A stretch of 64,000 bases of DNA. Source: Microbacterium suaedae. GTDB taxonomy: Bacteria; Actinomycetota; Actinomycetes; Actinomycetales; Microbacteriaceae. The position numbers and the translations under genes were made by a program. Where the stretch lies: the NCBI RefSeq assembly GCF_003254645.1, contig NZ_PNFD01000001.1, positions 1,054,001 to 1,118,000 of the forward strand. Reading direction: 5' to 3'. This document shows, piece by piece, positions 27,477 through 35,768 of this stretch (position 1 is the stretch's first letter; every line of letters begins with the position of its first letter). The notes under the pieces are model-generated. The model saw only the letters and a program-made list of their open reading frames with translations, searched no databases and had not been told where the DNA came from.

Positions 27477-27571
27477 CAACACAACGCAGTCGATCTGCCG
27501 GCACCTGCCGGGCGGGTCCGCGGAATCTCGCGGATCCCCTCCGCCCGCCGCGCAGATTGACTGCGTTGTGA
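27477..27571. repeat. Family A intergenic hairpin, copy A4
   Basis: Left arm 27477-27498 is identical to that of A3; the right arm (27552-27571) differs at two positions. It lies 5 bp past the stop of the TetR gene on the minus strand. The loops of A3 and A4 share a CCCGCGGGAATCC / TCCGCGGAATCTC core, suggesting local duplication. Confidence 0.9.
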
Positions 27572-27576
27572 TGGCC

Positions 27577-28161
27577 TTACCCCGCGCGCCCGGCCCCAAG
27601 CCCCTCCATCAAGAACGCCACGGCCTCTTCGGTCGCCTGTTCCCAGGGCACGCCGTCGAGCAGGTCGTCGATGGCGAGCATCGCGACGCCGTGCACGGTC
27701 GCGAACGAGATTCGCGCCAGCTCGGCCGGGTCGCCGTCCCGCACCGTGCCGAACTCCTGCCCCTGCACGAGCAGGCCGACCACGTAGTCGAGCACGCCGT
27801 GGCCGACCGTGAGGAGTTCCTCGCTCGGGTTCGCGGCCCGCTTCGCCGCGAACGACGCCGCGAGCAGGCGCGGGTGTGCAACGGCGAACGCAACGTACGC
27901 CTGCGCGGCGGAGGTGAGGGGATCCGCGTCCGACGCCGCGCGCATCGCTCGCTGCAACCGCTCGAAACCCTCGATCGCGACCGCGTCGAGCAGCGCGGCC
28001 CGGTCGCGGAAATGCCGCGCTGATGCACCGTGGCTGACGCCGAGATCCCGAGCGAGCCCGCGCAGCGAAAGGCCCTCAACGCCGCGCGCATCGATCTCGT
28101 CGACAGCCCGCGCGAGAAGCGCCGCTCGCAGATCTCCGTGGTGGTACGGACGTTCGGTCAT
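27577..28161 (-). CDS. TetR-family regulator of the divergent SDR gene
   Basis: A 194-residue TetR/AcrR regulator. The helix-turn-helix is 'VEGLSLRGLARDLGVSHGASARHFRDRAALLDAVA' (about residues 29-63). The C-terminal half resembles the TetR_C/WHG class ('AYVAFAVAHPRLLAASFAAKR', 'VGHGVLDYVVGLLVQGQE'). I choose ATG 28161 because 'PYHHGDLRAALLARA' right after it is the usual family start. Its gene is divergent from the SDR with 62 bp between starts, and a TGACA-N7-TGTCA dyad (28189-28205) overlaps the shared promoter. It probably represses both; the ligand is unknown. Confidence 0.92.
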   Translation of the reverse strand: MTERPYHHGDLRAALLARAVDEIDARGVEGLSLRGLARDLGVSHGASARHFRDRAALLDAVAIEGFERLQRAMRAASDADPLTSAAQAYVAFAVAHPRLLAASFAAKRAANPSEELLTVGHGVLDYVVGLLVQGQEFGTVRDGDPAELARISFATVHGVAMLAIDDLLDGVPWEQATEEAVAFLMEGLGAGRAG

Positions 28162-28187
28162 GGCGTCACGATATCCCGAAGTAGCCA

Positions 28188-28216
28188 TTGACAACAATGC
28201 TGTCACTGCCTACATT
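28188..28216 (+). promoter_or_regulatory. Near-consensus promoter with embedded TetR-type dyad
   Basis: TTGACA (28188-28193), a 17-bp spacer and TACATT (28211-28216), with the SDR ATG at 28224. Transcription should begin at or beside the start codon, giving a leaderless message. A dyad TGACA-N7-TGTCA (28189-28205) covers the -35 and spacer, so bound TetR would block RNA polymerase. Confidence 0.75.
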
Positions 28217-28223
28217 CGGGAAC

Positions 28224-28997
28224 ATGACTTCCTCTCCCCGCACCGTGCTCATCACCGGCGCGAGCTCGGGCCTCGGCGCCGAGTTCGCCACCCAGTTCGC
28301 CCGCCGCGGCAGCGATCTCGTGCTCGTAGCCCGCCGCGAAGACCGCCTGCGCGAGCTCGCCGAGGGCCTGGCTCGCGATCACGGCGTCCGTGCCGACGTC
28401 ATCGCTCTCGACCTCGGGCAGCCGAACGCCGCGGGACTCCTGCGCGAGCGCCTCGACGACGCCGGGATCCGCATTGACGGGCTCATCAACAACGCCGGCT
28501 TCGGGATCAAGGGCCCCCTCGCCGAGACGGACCCCGCGCGCCTCGACGCGATGATCCAGCTGAACGTCGCCTCCCTCACGACCCTCACGCGCGAGTTCCT
28601 CCCCGACATCCTCGCGGCCGACGGGATCCTGGTGAACATCGCCAGCGCCGCGGCCTACCAGCCGTGCCCCACGATGGCGGCGTACGGCGCGAGCAAGGCC
28701 TACGTGCTGAGCTTCACCGAGGCGATCGCGCACGAGGCCCGCCACACGAAGGCGCGGGTGCTCGCCGTGAGCCCCGGCCCGACCCGCACCGAGTTCTTCG
28801 ACATCGCCGGAGAGGACGCGGCCGTCGGCGGATTCCAGACCGCCGAGCAGGTCGTGACCCGCACGCTCCGGGCACTCGACGCGGGCTCGCGCCCGGCAAG
28901 CGTCGTCTCCGGGTGGCGCAACGCGGCGACGGCGACGCTCGCGCGGATCCTCCCCCGCCGCGCCACGCTCGCGGTCGCCGGGCGGGTCATGCGCTGA
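28224..28997 (+). CDS. Short-chain dehydrogenase/reductase
   Basis: A 257-residue classical SDR. The cofactor site is TGASSGLG (residues about 11-18), followed by 'VARREDRLRELA', whose basic residues after strand 2 suggest NADP(H). 'NNAGFG' is the structural motif. The catalytic set is Ser in 'NIASAAAYQPCP', then YGASK, and 'SPGPTRTEFF' closes the site. This subfamily (DltE/YqjQ-like) has no assigned natural substrate. It is likely controlled by the divergent TetR. ATG 28224 is right at the predicted transcription start. Confidence 0.92.
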   Translation: MTSSPRTVLITGASSGLGAEFATQFARRGSDLVLVARREDRLRELAEGLARDHGVRADVIALDLGQPNAAGLLRERLDDAGIRIDGLINNAGFGIKGPLAETDPARLDAMIQLNVASLTTLTREFLPDILAADGILVNIASAAAYQPCPTMAAYGASKAYVLSFTEAIAHEARHTKARVLAVSPGPTRTEFFDIAGEDAAVGGFQTAEQVVTRTLRALDAGSRPASVVSGWRNAATATLARILPRRATLAVAGRVMR

Positions 28998-29010
28998 GGA
29001 AGGCCCCGCG

Positions 29011-30765
29011 TCACTCGGCCTGGTGCGCCCCGCGGTAATCGAGCGCGAGCTCCTCGGCATCCATCGCGTCGAACAGGTCGCGCATGACCTCCTCGCTGAC
29101 ATGGCCGAGGCGGAACTCCTCAAGCAGCACCGACCGACGCACGGCGAGCCACCCGCGGGTGAGCTCGGCGATCTCGTCAGCCACGTCGCGCCGTAGCGCC
29201 GCCTCGCGCTCCGCTCCCACCGCCTCACGGTCGGTGTCCCGCTCGACGCGCAGCAGCCGCCGCGAGAAGGCCTTCAGCATCTCGGATCCCTCGGTGCCGT
29301 GGGCCTGTTCCCACTGCCCTTGGCGGGAGCGCAGGTATTCGATGCCCGCCTTCCTGCTCTCGTCGCGCACACGCTCGAGCGCCCGCGCGTCGGCGTCCTT
29401 CTCATCGTCGTTCGAGACGTGGAGACGTCGGATGAGGGCCGGGAGCGTGAGCCCCTGCAGAAGCAGCGTGCCGACGGTGACGACGAAGGCGACGGCGACA
29501 AGCACCTCGACGTGCCCCTCGGGCATGCTGTGGTTCGTGATGTCGGGCAGCGCCGCCGCCATCGCGAGCGTCACGACTCCGCGCATGCCGGCCCACGAGA
29601 TCACCGCGCGCTCCTGCCACGACAGCAGCGGCTCGGGTGTCCGCTTGCGCATCGCGCTCGCCACTGCGTTCTCGTCATCGGCGGCAGACTTCTTCCTCGC
29701 GATCCGCACGGCGCGCGCCCGACTGCTCTGCGGATCCCGTTGGAACGCCTCGACGGCGTGCTTCCACCGCTTCACGCGCAGCCACTGCCAGCCCCGCCCC
29801 CATCTGTACGAGAGAAAGACGAAGATCGGGCGCACGACCAGCACGACGGCGAATACGGCGAACGCGAGCAGGATCGTCCGCAGACCGTTGGATTGGAACA
29901 CCGCGTCGAGCACTGTGGGCAGCTGCAGACCTATATACGCGAAGACGAAAGCCTCGAGCAGGAAGTCCACCGAGCGCCAGATCGGCTTCTCCTGCTGGCG
30001 CTGCGTGTAGGAGGTGAGCGGAGCGCGGGACCCAACGAACAGACCCATCGCGACGACCGCGAGCACACCGGATCCGTACAGCTGTTCAGCCCCTGCGTAC
30101 ACACCGAAAGGGAGGAGAAGGCCGACCGTTCCCGTCACGACCGGATCGTCGAACCGCATGCGCAGCGCGTGCAGCACGACACCCGCGACGAGGCCTACAC
30201 CCACGCCGACTACGACGGCGAGCGCGAACTCGCCGATCCCCTGCCACACCGTGACGGTCGCGCCCGCGACGATCGCCGCGAAGACGCGCACGAGCGTCAG
30301 CGACGTCGCGTCGTTGATGAGGCTCTCACCGCTGATCACCGTCATCACGCGTCGCGGTAGCCCGAGCCTGCGGCCGATCGCCGCGGCGGACACGGCGTCG
30401 GGCGGCCCCACGATCGCACCGAGCAGAAGGGCGCCGGCGAAGGTGAGATCGGGCATGATCAGCCAGGCAACGACGCCGACCACGAGCGCCGTGACGGCGA
30501 CGAGCCCCACCCCGAGCCGCCGCACATGCGGCATCGAACGCCGGAAGCTCACGAACGACGCGTCGAGCGCGGCCGAGTACAGCAGCGGCGGGAGCGCAAG
30601 CGCCAGCAGCAGCTCGCCGTCGATCTCAACCTCGGGCACGAACGGCAGCAGCGACGCGATGAGCGCGACCGCCGTGACGAGCAGGGGCGCGGGCCACCCG
30701 CGCCAGCGCGCGATGCCGGCGACGATGACCGCACCGGCGAGGACGGAGAAGAACTCGGCCTGCAT
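29011..30765 (-). CDS. Na+/H+ antiporter (CPA1 family)
   Basis: A 584-residue transporter with 11-12 membrane helices in residues 1-440 and a long hydrophilic C-terminal tail with coiled-coil character (about 440-584). Core motifs are 'LLLGAIVGPPDAVSAAAIGRRLGLPRR' and 'VISGESLINDATSLTLVRVFAAI', where the ND pair is the cation site of CPA1 carriers. 'ISWAGMRGVVTLAMAAALP' is the conserved late helix. It would expel Na+ in exchange for H+. A cytoplasmic insertion of about 60 basic residues lies between helices around 315-390. The gene is alone; the SDR ends 13 bp from its stop, so the two converge. Confidence 0.93.
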   Translation of the reverse strand: MQAEFFSVLAGAVIVAGIARWRGWPAPLLVTAVALIASLLPFVPEVEIDGELLLALALPPLLYSAALDASFVSFRRSMPHVRRLGVGLVAVTALVVGVVAWLIMPDLTFAGALLLGAIVGPPDAVSAAAIGRRLGLPRRVMTVISGESLINDATSLTLVRVFAAIVAGATVTVWQGIGEFALAVVVGVGVGLVAGVVLHALRMRFDDPVVTGTVGLLLPFGVYAGAEQLYGSGVLAVVAMGLFVGSRAPLTSYTQRQQEKPIWRSVDFLLEAFVFAYIGLQLPTVLDAVFQSNGLRTILLAFAVFAVVLVVRPIFVFLSYRWGRGWQWLRVKRWKHAVEAFQRDPQSSRARAVRIARKKSAADDENAVASAMRKRTPEPLLSWQERAVISWAGMRGVVTLAMAAALPDITNHSMPEGHVEVLVAVAFVVTVGTLLLQGLTLPALIRRLHVSNDDEKDADARALERVRDESRKAGIEYLRSRQGQWEQAHGTEGSEMLKAFSRRLLRVERDTDREAVGAEREAALRRDVADEIAELTRGWLAVRRSVLLEEFRLGHVSEEVMRDLFDAMDAEELALDYRGAHQAE

Positions 30766-30856
30766 GGGATCAGGCTACGGGCGGGGTCTGACATCCGAAC
30801 GACGACCACGCCCAGGTTCCCAGACAGATCACAAAACGATAACTATCCTGGAAAGG

Positions 30857-32947
30857 GTGATCGACACCACCGCCGTTCGCCCGCGCGACGCAGCACCCCC
30901 GACGCAGGCGCCGAGTACGTGGCGACCCGACATCCAGGGTCTCCGCGCGCTCGCGGTCGCACTCGTCGTCATCGCCCACGTGGGCACGCCGGGCTTCGAG
31001 GGCGGTTTCATCGGCGTCGACGTCTTCTTCGTCATCTCCGGCTTCCTCATCACTCAGCTGCTGCTGCGCGAGGTCGACCGCACGGGATCCGTCAGCATCG
31101 CGCAGTTTTACGTACGGCGCGCACGACGGATCCTCCCGGCCGCAACCGTCGTGACGGTCGCCGTCGTCGCGTACGCCGCACTCGCGCTGCCCCTCGTGCG
31201 CCTGCAGCAGACGGCGGCCGACGCCGGCTGGTCGAGCGTCTTCCTCGCGAACTGGCACTTCGCGTTCTCGGGAGCCGATTACTTCTCGGTCGCCGACCCG
31301 AGCCTGTTCCAGCACTACTGGTCGCTCGCGGTCGAAGAGCAGTTCTATCTCATCTGGCCGCTGCTCGTCCTGCTGTTCGTGCCCCGCCTCGGCCGACGCG
31401 CCTTCGCGGGCATCGCCGCGGCCGTCTTCATCGGATCCCTCGCCTACTCGGTCTGGGCGACCGGCATCGCCCCCGAGGCGACCTACTTCAACACGGTCGC
31501 CCGCGCGTTCGAACTCTCGGGCGGCGCCCTGCTCGCGTGTGTCCTCGCGGCGCCGATGTCCTCCCGCTGGCGCCACGGATCCGCGACGGTCGGGATCCTG
31601 CTGCTCGCGCTCGCGGCGCTCACCTTCAGCGAGCAGACGCAGTTTCCCGGCTGGTATGCGCTCGTCCCCGTCGCCGGCACGGCGCTGCTGCTTGCGGCCG
31701 GCCCCGACACCTGGACGGGACGCGCGCTGTCGTGGCGCCCCGTGCGCTACATCGGCGATATCTCGTTCTCGCTGTACCTGTGGCACTGGCCCGTCGCGAT
31801 GGCGGTCGAGGCGTCGATGCCCCACGGGACCCCGCTGCTCGTGTCCGCCGCGACGACGATCACCATCTCACTGATCCTCGCGTCGCTCACCTTCCACTTC
31901 GTCGAGCGGCCTTTCCAAGAGAAGCGGATCCCCGTCTTCTCCCGCGATCGGCGCACCCTGTGGCTGTGGCCGATCAGCGTCGTCGTCGTCCTCTCGGTCG
32001 CGTTCGGCGCGGCCGCGTACGGCGACGCGCGGCAGTCGGCCCAGCAGGCGGCCGCGGAGGACTACTTCGCCGAGCACGGCTACCAGGAGATCAAGGGGCA
32101 GGACATCGACCAGGTGCAGGACGAGCTCGACGAGGCGGTGGAGGTCGCCGAATCGGGCGCCCCGATCCCGCCCGACATCGACTCCGACGAGCTGCGTGAG
32201 GCGATGTGGACCGACGTCGCCGACAGCGACTGCTACGCATCCGAAGGCGAGCAGGACGCGGACGTGTGCTACTACGGCAACACGGATTCGTCCACGACGA
32301 TCGCCCTCATCGGCGACTCCCACGCCGCCATGTGGCTCCCGGCCCTCGACATCATCGGCGAGCAGCACGACTTCCGCGTCGCCCTGTTCGCGAAGATGGC
32401 CTGCGGCGCGTACCCGGCGGTGCAGGATGCCGACGGCCATATCCAGCCCGACTGCGACGCCTTCCGCGAGTTCACACGCGACGAGGTCGAGGACCTGCAG
32501 CCCGACGTCGTGATCCTCGGCGCCCGCGGGCAGCTGAACATGGCCGATCGCGACGGCGAGACCGTCGACGAGCAGTGGGCCAGCGCCGTCACCGAAGCCG
32601 TGACCGGCTATCAGGCGGTTTCCGACCGCGTCATCGCGCTCGGAGACGTGCCCGCCCGCGACGAGTCCGAACCGAAGGACTGCATCGACCGCCCCGGCGC
32701 CGACCAGTCGGGATGCGTCGTCTCGGGCGAAAGTATCGAGGCCCACAGCAACGCCATCACCGAGGAGCGAGTGACCGCCGCAGGCGCCGTCTACCTCGAT
32801 ACCGAGGGCTTCGTGTGCACCGACGACGGCTGTCCGCTGTTCGCCGGCGACGTGCCGCTCTACGAGGACAACTCGCACCTCAACCGGCTGTGGGTCGAGC
32901 ACATCGCCCCCGCCCTCGGCCGCGAGCTGGAGGACGTGCTCGATTGA
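30857..32947 (+). CDS. Acyltransferase 3 with C-terminal SGNH domain (OafA/YrhL type)
   Basis: A 696-residue membrane enzyme that O-acylates surface glycans. Residues about 25-370 are the acyltransferase-3 domain with ten or so helices: 'RPDIQGLRALAVALVVIAHVGTPGFEGGFIGVDVFFVISGFLIT' (catalytic His in IAHVG), 'RRARRILPAA' and 'WSLAVEEQFYLIWPLL'. A linker with one more helix follows. The SGNH domain has GDSHAAMW near residue 486 and DNSHLNRLW near 671, the Ser and Asp-x-x-His of the triad. The start is GTG 30857; TATCCT ends 7 bp before it, so the transcript may be leaderless. Its substrate, wall polymer or exopolysaccharide, is not evident. Confidence 0.92.
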   Translation: MIDTTAVRPRDAAPPTQAPSTWRPDIQGLRALAVALVVIAHVGTPGFEGGFIGVDVFFVISGFLITQLLLREVDRTGSVSIAQFYVRRARRILPAATVVTVAVVAYAALALPLVRLQQTAADAGWSSVFLANWHFAFSGADYFSVADPSLFQHYWSLAVEEQFYLIWPLLVLLFVPRLGRRAFAGIAAAVFIGSLAYSVWATGIAPEATYFNTVARAFELSGGALLACVLAAPMSSRWRHGSATVGILLLALAALTFSEQTQFPGWYALVPVAGTALLLAAGPDTWTGRALSWRPVRYIGDISFSLYLWHWPVAMAVEASMPHGTPLLVSAATTITISLILASLTFHFVERPFQEKRIPVFSRDRRTLWLWPISVVVVLSVAFGAAAYGDARQSAQQAAAEDYFAEHGYQEIKGQDIDQVQDELDEAVEVAESGAPIPPDIDSDELREAMWTDVADSDCYASEGEQDADVCYYGNTDSSTTIALIGDSHAAMWLPALDIIGEQHDFRVALFAKMACGAYPAVQDADGHIQPDCDAFREFTRDEVEDLQPDVVILGARGQLNMADRDGETVDEQWASAVTEAVTGYQAVSDRVIALGDVPARDESEPKDCIDRPGADQSGCVVSGESIEAHSNAITEERVTAAGAVYLDTEGFVCTDDGCPLFAGDVPLYEDNSHLNRLWVEHIAPALGRELEDVLD

Positions 32948-33026
32948 GCCCGGTGGGCGCGACACGACGACCCGAAAAGTCGCGCAGACGGAATACCCGC
33001 CCCGCGGATCCGGTTGCCGTCAGGTG

Positions 33027-34112
33027 ATGAGCACCTCACCCGCACTGTCCGTCCTCGATCTCGTCCCCGTTCGCACGGGCCAGACCTCGGCGCAGGCCCT
33101 GACGTCGTCGATCGCCCTCGCGAAGGCCGCCGACGATCTCGGATTCCGCCGCTACTGGTTCGCCGAACACCACAACATGCCGGCCGTTGCGTCGACGTCG
33201 CCGCCCGTGCTCATCGCCGCGGCCGCCACGCAGACGAGCCGGATCCGCGTGGGATCCGGCGGCGTCATGCTCCCGAACCACGCGCCCCTCATCGTCGCGG
33301 AGCAGTTCGCAGCGCTCGAGGCGCTCGCGCCGGGCCGCATCGATCTCGGCCTCGGCCGCGCCCCCGGATCCGATCCCGTCATCACGCAGCTTCTGCGCCG
33401 CACCGGCACGACGAGCGAGGCGCAGCAGTTCCCGGACCACGTGCAGGAGATCATCCGGCTGATGGACGCCGCCGGCGAGTCGATCCGCTTCACCTCGGGC
33501 GGCACCTACGACGTGCACGCGACGCCCGAGGCCGACGGATCCCCGACCGTCTGGCTGCTCGGATCCAGCGACTTCTCCGCGCAGCTCGCGGCGCAGCTCG
33601 GCCTGCCGTACGTCTTCGCGAACCACTTCGCGGGCGACGGCGTCGAGCGCGCGATGGGGCTCTACCGCCAGCAGTACCAGCCGAGCGAGCGCCACCCCGC
33701 GCCGGTGTCCTTCCTCACAGCGAACGTCGTCGTCGCGCCGACCCAGGACGAGGCGGAGGAGCGCGCCCTGCCGCAGCTGCGCCAGTTCGCGCGCCTGCGT
33801 TCGAACAAGCCGATGCGCAAGATCGAGACGGTCGACGAGGTCCGGGCGAATCCGTCCGACGCGCTCGAGGACTCGCTCATGCAGCAGAACCGTCAGCGGT
33901 GGTTCGTGGGCGAGCCCGCGAAGGTCGCCGACGAGCTCCGCGCGTTCGCGGAGAAGCACGGCGTCGACGAGGTCATGATCTCGGCGTCCTCCGGCGCCTA
34001 CGACCACGAACCGCTCGACGAGACCCCGGCACGGATCCAGACGCTGGAGCTGCTCGCCGGCGCGATGGCGGAGGGATCCGCGGCTTCGCCAGCCACGACA
34101 CGCCCTGCCTGA
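33027..34112 (+). CDS. Luciferase-like flavin monooxygenase (LLM class, MsnO8 type)
   Basis: A 361-residue TIM-barrel protein of the bacterial luciferase superfamily. The N-terminal 'LSVLDLVPVRTGQTSAQALTSSIALAKAADDLGFRRYWFAEHHN' is the family signature, with the FAEHHN flavin/active-site segment. 'RIRVGSGGVMLPNHAPLIVAEQFAALEALAPGRIDLGLGRAPGSD' is equally typical. The tail ('GVDEVMISASSGAYDHE') closes the barrel. FMNH2 would be supplied by a reductase encoded elsewhere. I take the ATG at 33027; a GTG directly before it is also in frame. The gene stands alone and converges on the iron operon. Physiological substrate unknown. Confidence 0.92.
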   Translation: MSTSPALSVLDLVPVRTGQTSAQALTSSIALAKAADDLGFRRYWFAEHHNMPAVASTSPPVLIAAAATQTSRIRVGSGGVMLPNHAPLIVAEQFAALEALAPGRIDLGLGRAPGSDPVITQLLRRTGTTSEAQQFPDHVQEIIRLMDAAGESIRFTSGGTYDVHATPEADGSPTVWLLGSSDFSAQLAAQLGLPYVFANHFAGDGVERAMGLYRQQYQPSERHPAPVSFLTANVVVAPTQDEAEERALPQLRQFARLRSNKPMRKIETVDEVRANPSDALEDSLMQQNRQRWFVGEPAKVADELRAFAEKHGVDEVMISASSGAYDHEPLDETPARIQTLELLAGAMAEGSAASPATTRPA

Positions 34113-34136
34113 GCCGACACATGAGGCATGTCGTGG

Positions 34137-35768
34137 CTACTGAGTGACGCACCCCAGCTCGACCCGCCGGTCGGCGGCCGCGATCGTGGCGGGGCGGTGG
34201 GCGATCAGCAGCACGGCGCGGTCGCTCGTGCGACGGATGACGTCGAGGATCGCGGCGTCCGCCTCGGGATCGAGCGAGGCCGTCGGCTCGTCGAGGACGA
34301 GCACGCGCGGCCGCGGTAGCAGCGCGCGGGCGATCGCCACGCGGGCGCGCTGCCCGCCCGACAGCCCCGTGCCATGCTCGCCGATCGGCGTGTCCAGCCC
34401 CGAGGGGAGACCCGTCGCGGCGTCGAGGAGGCCGGCGGCATCCGCGGCCTCGCGGATGCGCTCCTCCGAGGCGCGAGGATCCCCGAGAACGATGTTCTCG
34501 CGGATCGTGCCGCGCAGCAGCGGAGACGACTGCGGCACGGCGGTCACGAGCGCACGCAGCTCGTCGTCCGGCAGATCGCGGATGTCGACCCCGTCGACGC
34601 GCACGGCGCCGTCGTCGGGATCCCACATCCGCAGCGCCAGGCGCGCCGCCGTCGTCTTGCCGACGCCGGACGGGCCCGTGAGCGCGACCACCTCGCCCGG
34701 GCGGATCTGCAGCGCGAAGCCATCGAGCACCGGATCCCCTCCGTCGTACGAGAAGCGAATCCGGTCGAGCACGAGGCCGCGCTCGCCCTCGCGCGGCGGA
34801 TGCGCATCCCGCGAATCGGCGACCGCGGGCGGCATCGCGAGGATGTCGCCGATGCGCTCGGCCGACGCGCGTAGGCCGCCCACGCCCCGCAGCAGGTCGG
34901 CGATCTGCGCGGCCGGTCCCAGGCCTGCCACCGCGACCGTCACGGCAAGCGGGATGTCCTCGCGGGCGATCCGGTCGCCGCCGAGGAGCACGATGAGGAT
35001 CGCTCCCAGCGCCGCGAGGGCGAGCGCGATGTCGGCGATGCCGCGCTCGGCGCCGATCCGGGACGCCTCCCGCGTCTGCAGCCGCGCCAGCTCGCGCGTC
35101 CGCGCCGTGAGGCGGTCCAGCTGACGCTCGAAGGCGCCCGCACCCGTCAGGTCGCGCATCCCGCGGACCGTGTCGAGCGCGTCGGCGCGCAGCGCGGCGG
35201 ATCCGGCGGCGAGCGCCGCGCTGTCCCGGCCCGCCCGCCGCGCCGTGAGGAGCGGGACGACGACGCCGACGATGAGCAGCGGCACCCACACGAGCAGCAG
35301 CACGGGTGTGATTGCGACCGATACGGCCGTGCTGACCGAGAGGACGAGCGCGGCCGTGAGCAGCTGCGCGACGGTGTGAGCGTAGAGCCACTCGAGGGTC
35401 TCGACATCGGCGAGCGCCGCCGTCGTCATGTCTCCCGTGCGGCGATGCCGCGTGCGCGACGGCAGGCTGCGACGCAGCGAGTCGAGGAGGTGTCCGCGCA
35501 TCGTCGCGAGGAGGCGGTAGGCCAGGTCGTGCCCCACCCACGATTCGCGCCATGCGGCAAGCGAAGCCAGCACGGCGGCACCGCTGAGGATGACGGCCAC
35601 GACGGGCAATGGGACGGGCACGCCGACGATGACGCGGCCGATCATCCACGACAGCCCGAGCCCGATGCCGAGGACGGCGGTCTGAGTGACGGCTCCCCAC
35701 ACGACCGTCTCGATGAACAGGCCGCGCCGCGCCGCGATCAGCGGCAGGAGCCGCAGGACCGCCCTCAT
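34137..35768 (-). CDS. ABC transporter half-molecule (permease + ATPase), CydC-like
   Basis: A 543-residue exporter-fold half-transporter with six helices (about 15-300) and a nucleotide-binding domain (about 325-543): Walker A GPSGVGKTT, Q-loop 'VTAVPQSSPLLRGTIRENIVLG', signature LSGGQRARV, Walker B VLVLDEPTASLD and the H-loop 'LIAHRP'. It overlaps the upstream half-transporter by 4 bp and surely works with it as a heterodimer. The family is that of CydDC and the siderophore exchangers IrtAB/YbtPQ. Position at the end of an iron-siderophore operon favours a role in siderophore or heme handling. The direction of transport cannot be read from sequence. Confidence 0.88.
   Translation of the reverse strand: MRAVLRLLPLIAARRGLFIETVVWGAVTQTAVLGIGLGLSWMIGRVIVGVPVPLPVVAVILSGAAVLASLAAWRESWVGHDLAYRLLATMRGHLLDSLRRSLPSRTRHRRTGDMTTAALADVETLEWLYAHTVAQLLTAALVLSVSTAVSVAITPVLLLVWVPLLIVGVVVPLLTARRAGRDSAALAAGSAALRADALDTVRGMRDLTGAGAFERQLDRLTARTRELARLQTREASRIGAERGIADIALALAALGAILIVLLGGDRIAREDIPLAVTVAVAGLGPAAQIADLLRGVGGLRASAERIGDILAMPPAVADSRDAHPPREGERGLVLDRIRFSYDGGDPVLDGFALQIRPGEVVALTGPSGVGKTTAARLALRMWDPDDGAVRVDGVDIRDLPDDELRALVTAVPQSSPLLRGTIRENIVLGDPRASEERIREAADAAGLLDAATGLPSGLDTPIGEHGTGLSGGQRARVAIARALLPRPRVLVLDEPTASLDPEADAAILDVIRRTSDRAVLLIAHRPATIAAADRRVELGCVTQ

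Noticed and set aside
27317..27571. Reading the repeated hairpins as a CRISPR array
   Set aside because: There are only two adjacent copies, each an inverted repeat with its own loop. There is no regular repeat-spacer unit and no cas gene.
34113..34136. Strong terminator between the monooxygenase and the CydC-like gene
   Set aside because: Only 5 bp around ACATG/CATGT pair cleanly; outer pairing is interrupted, so I do not annotate it.
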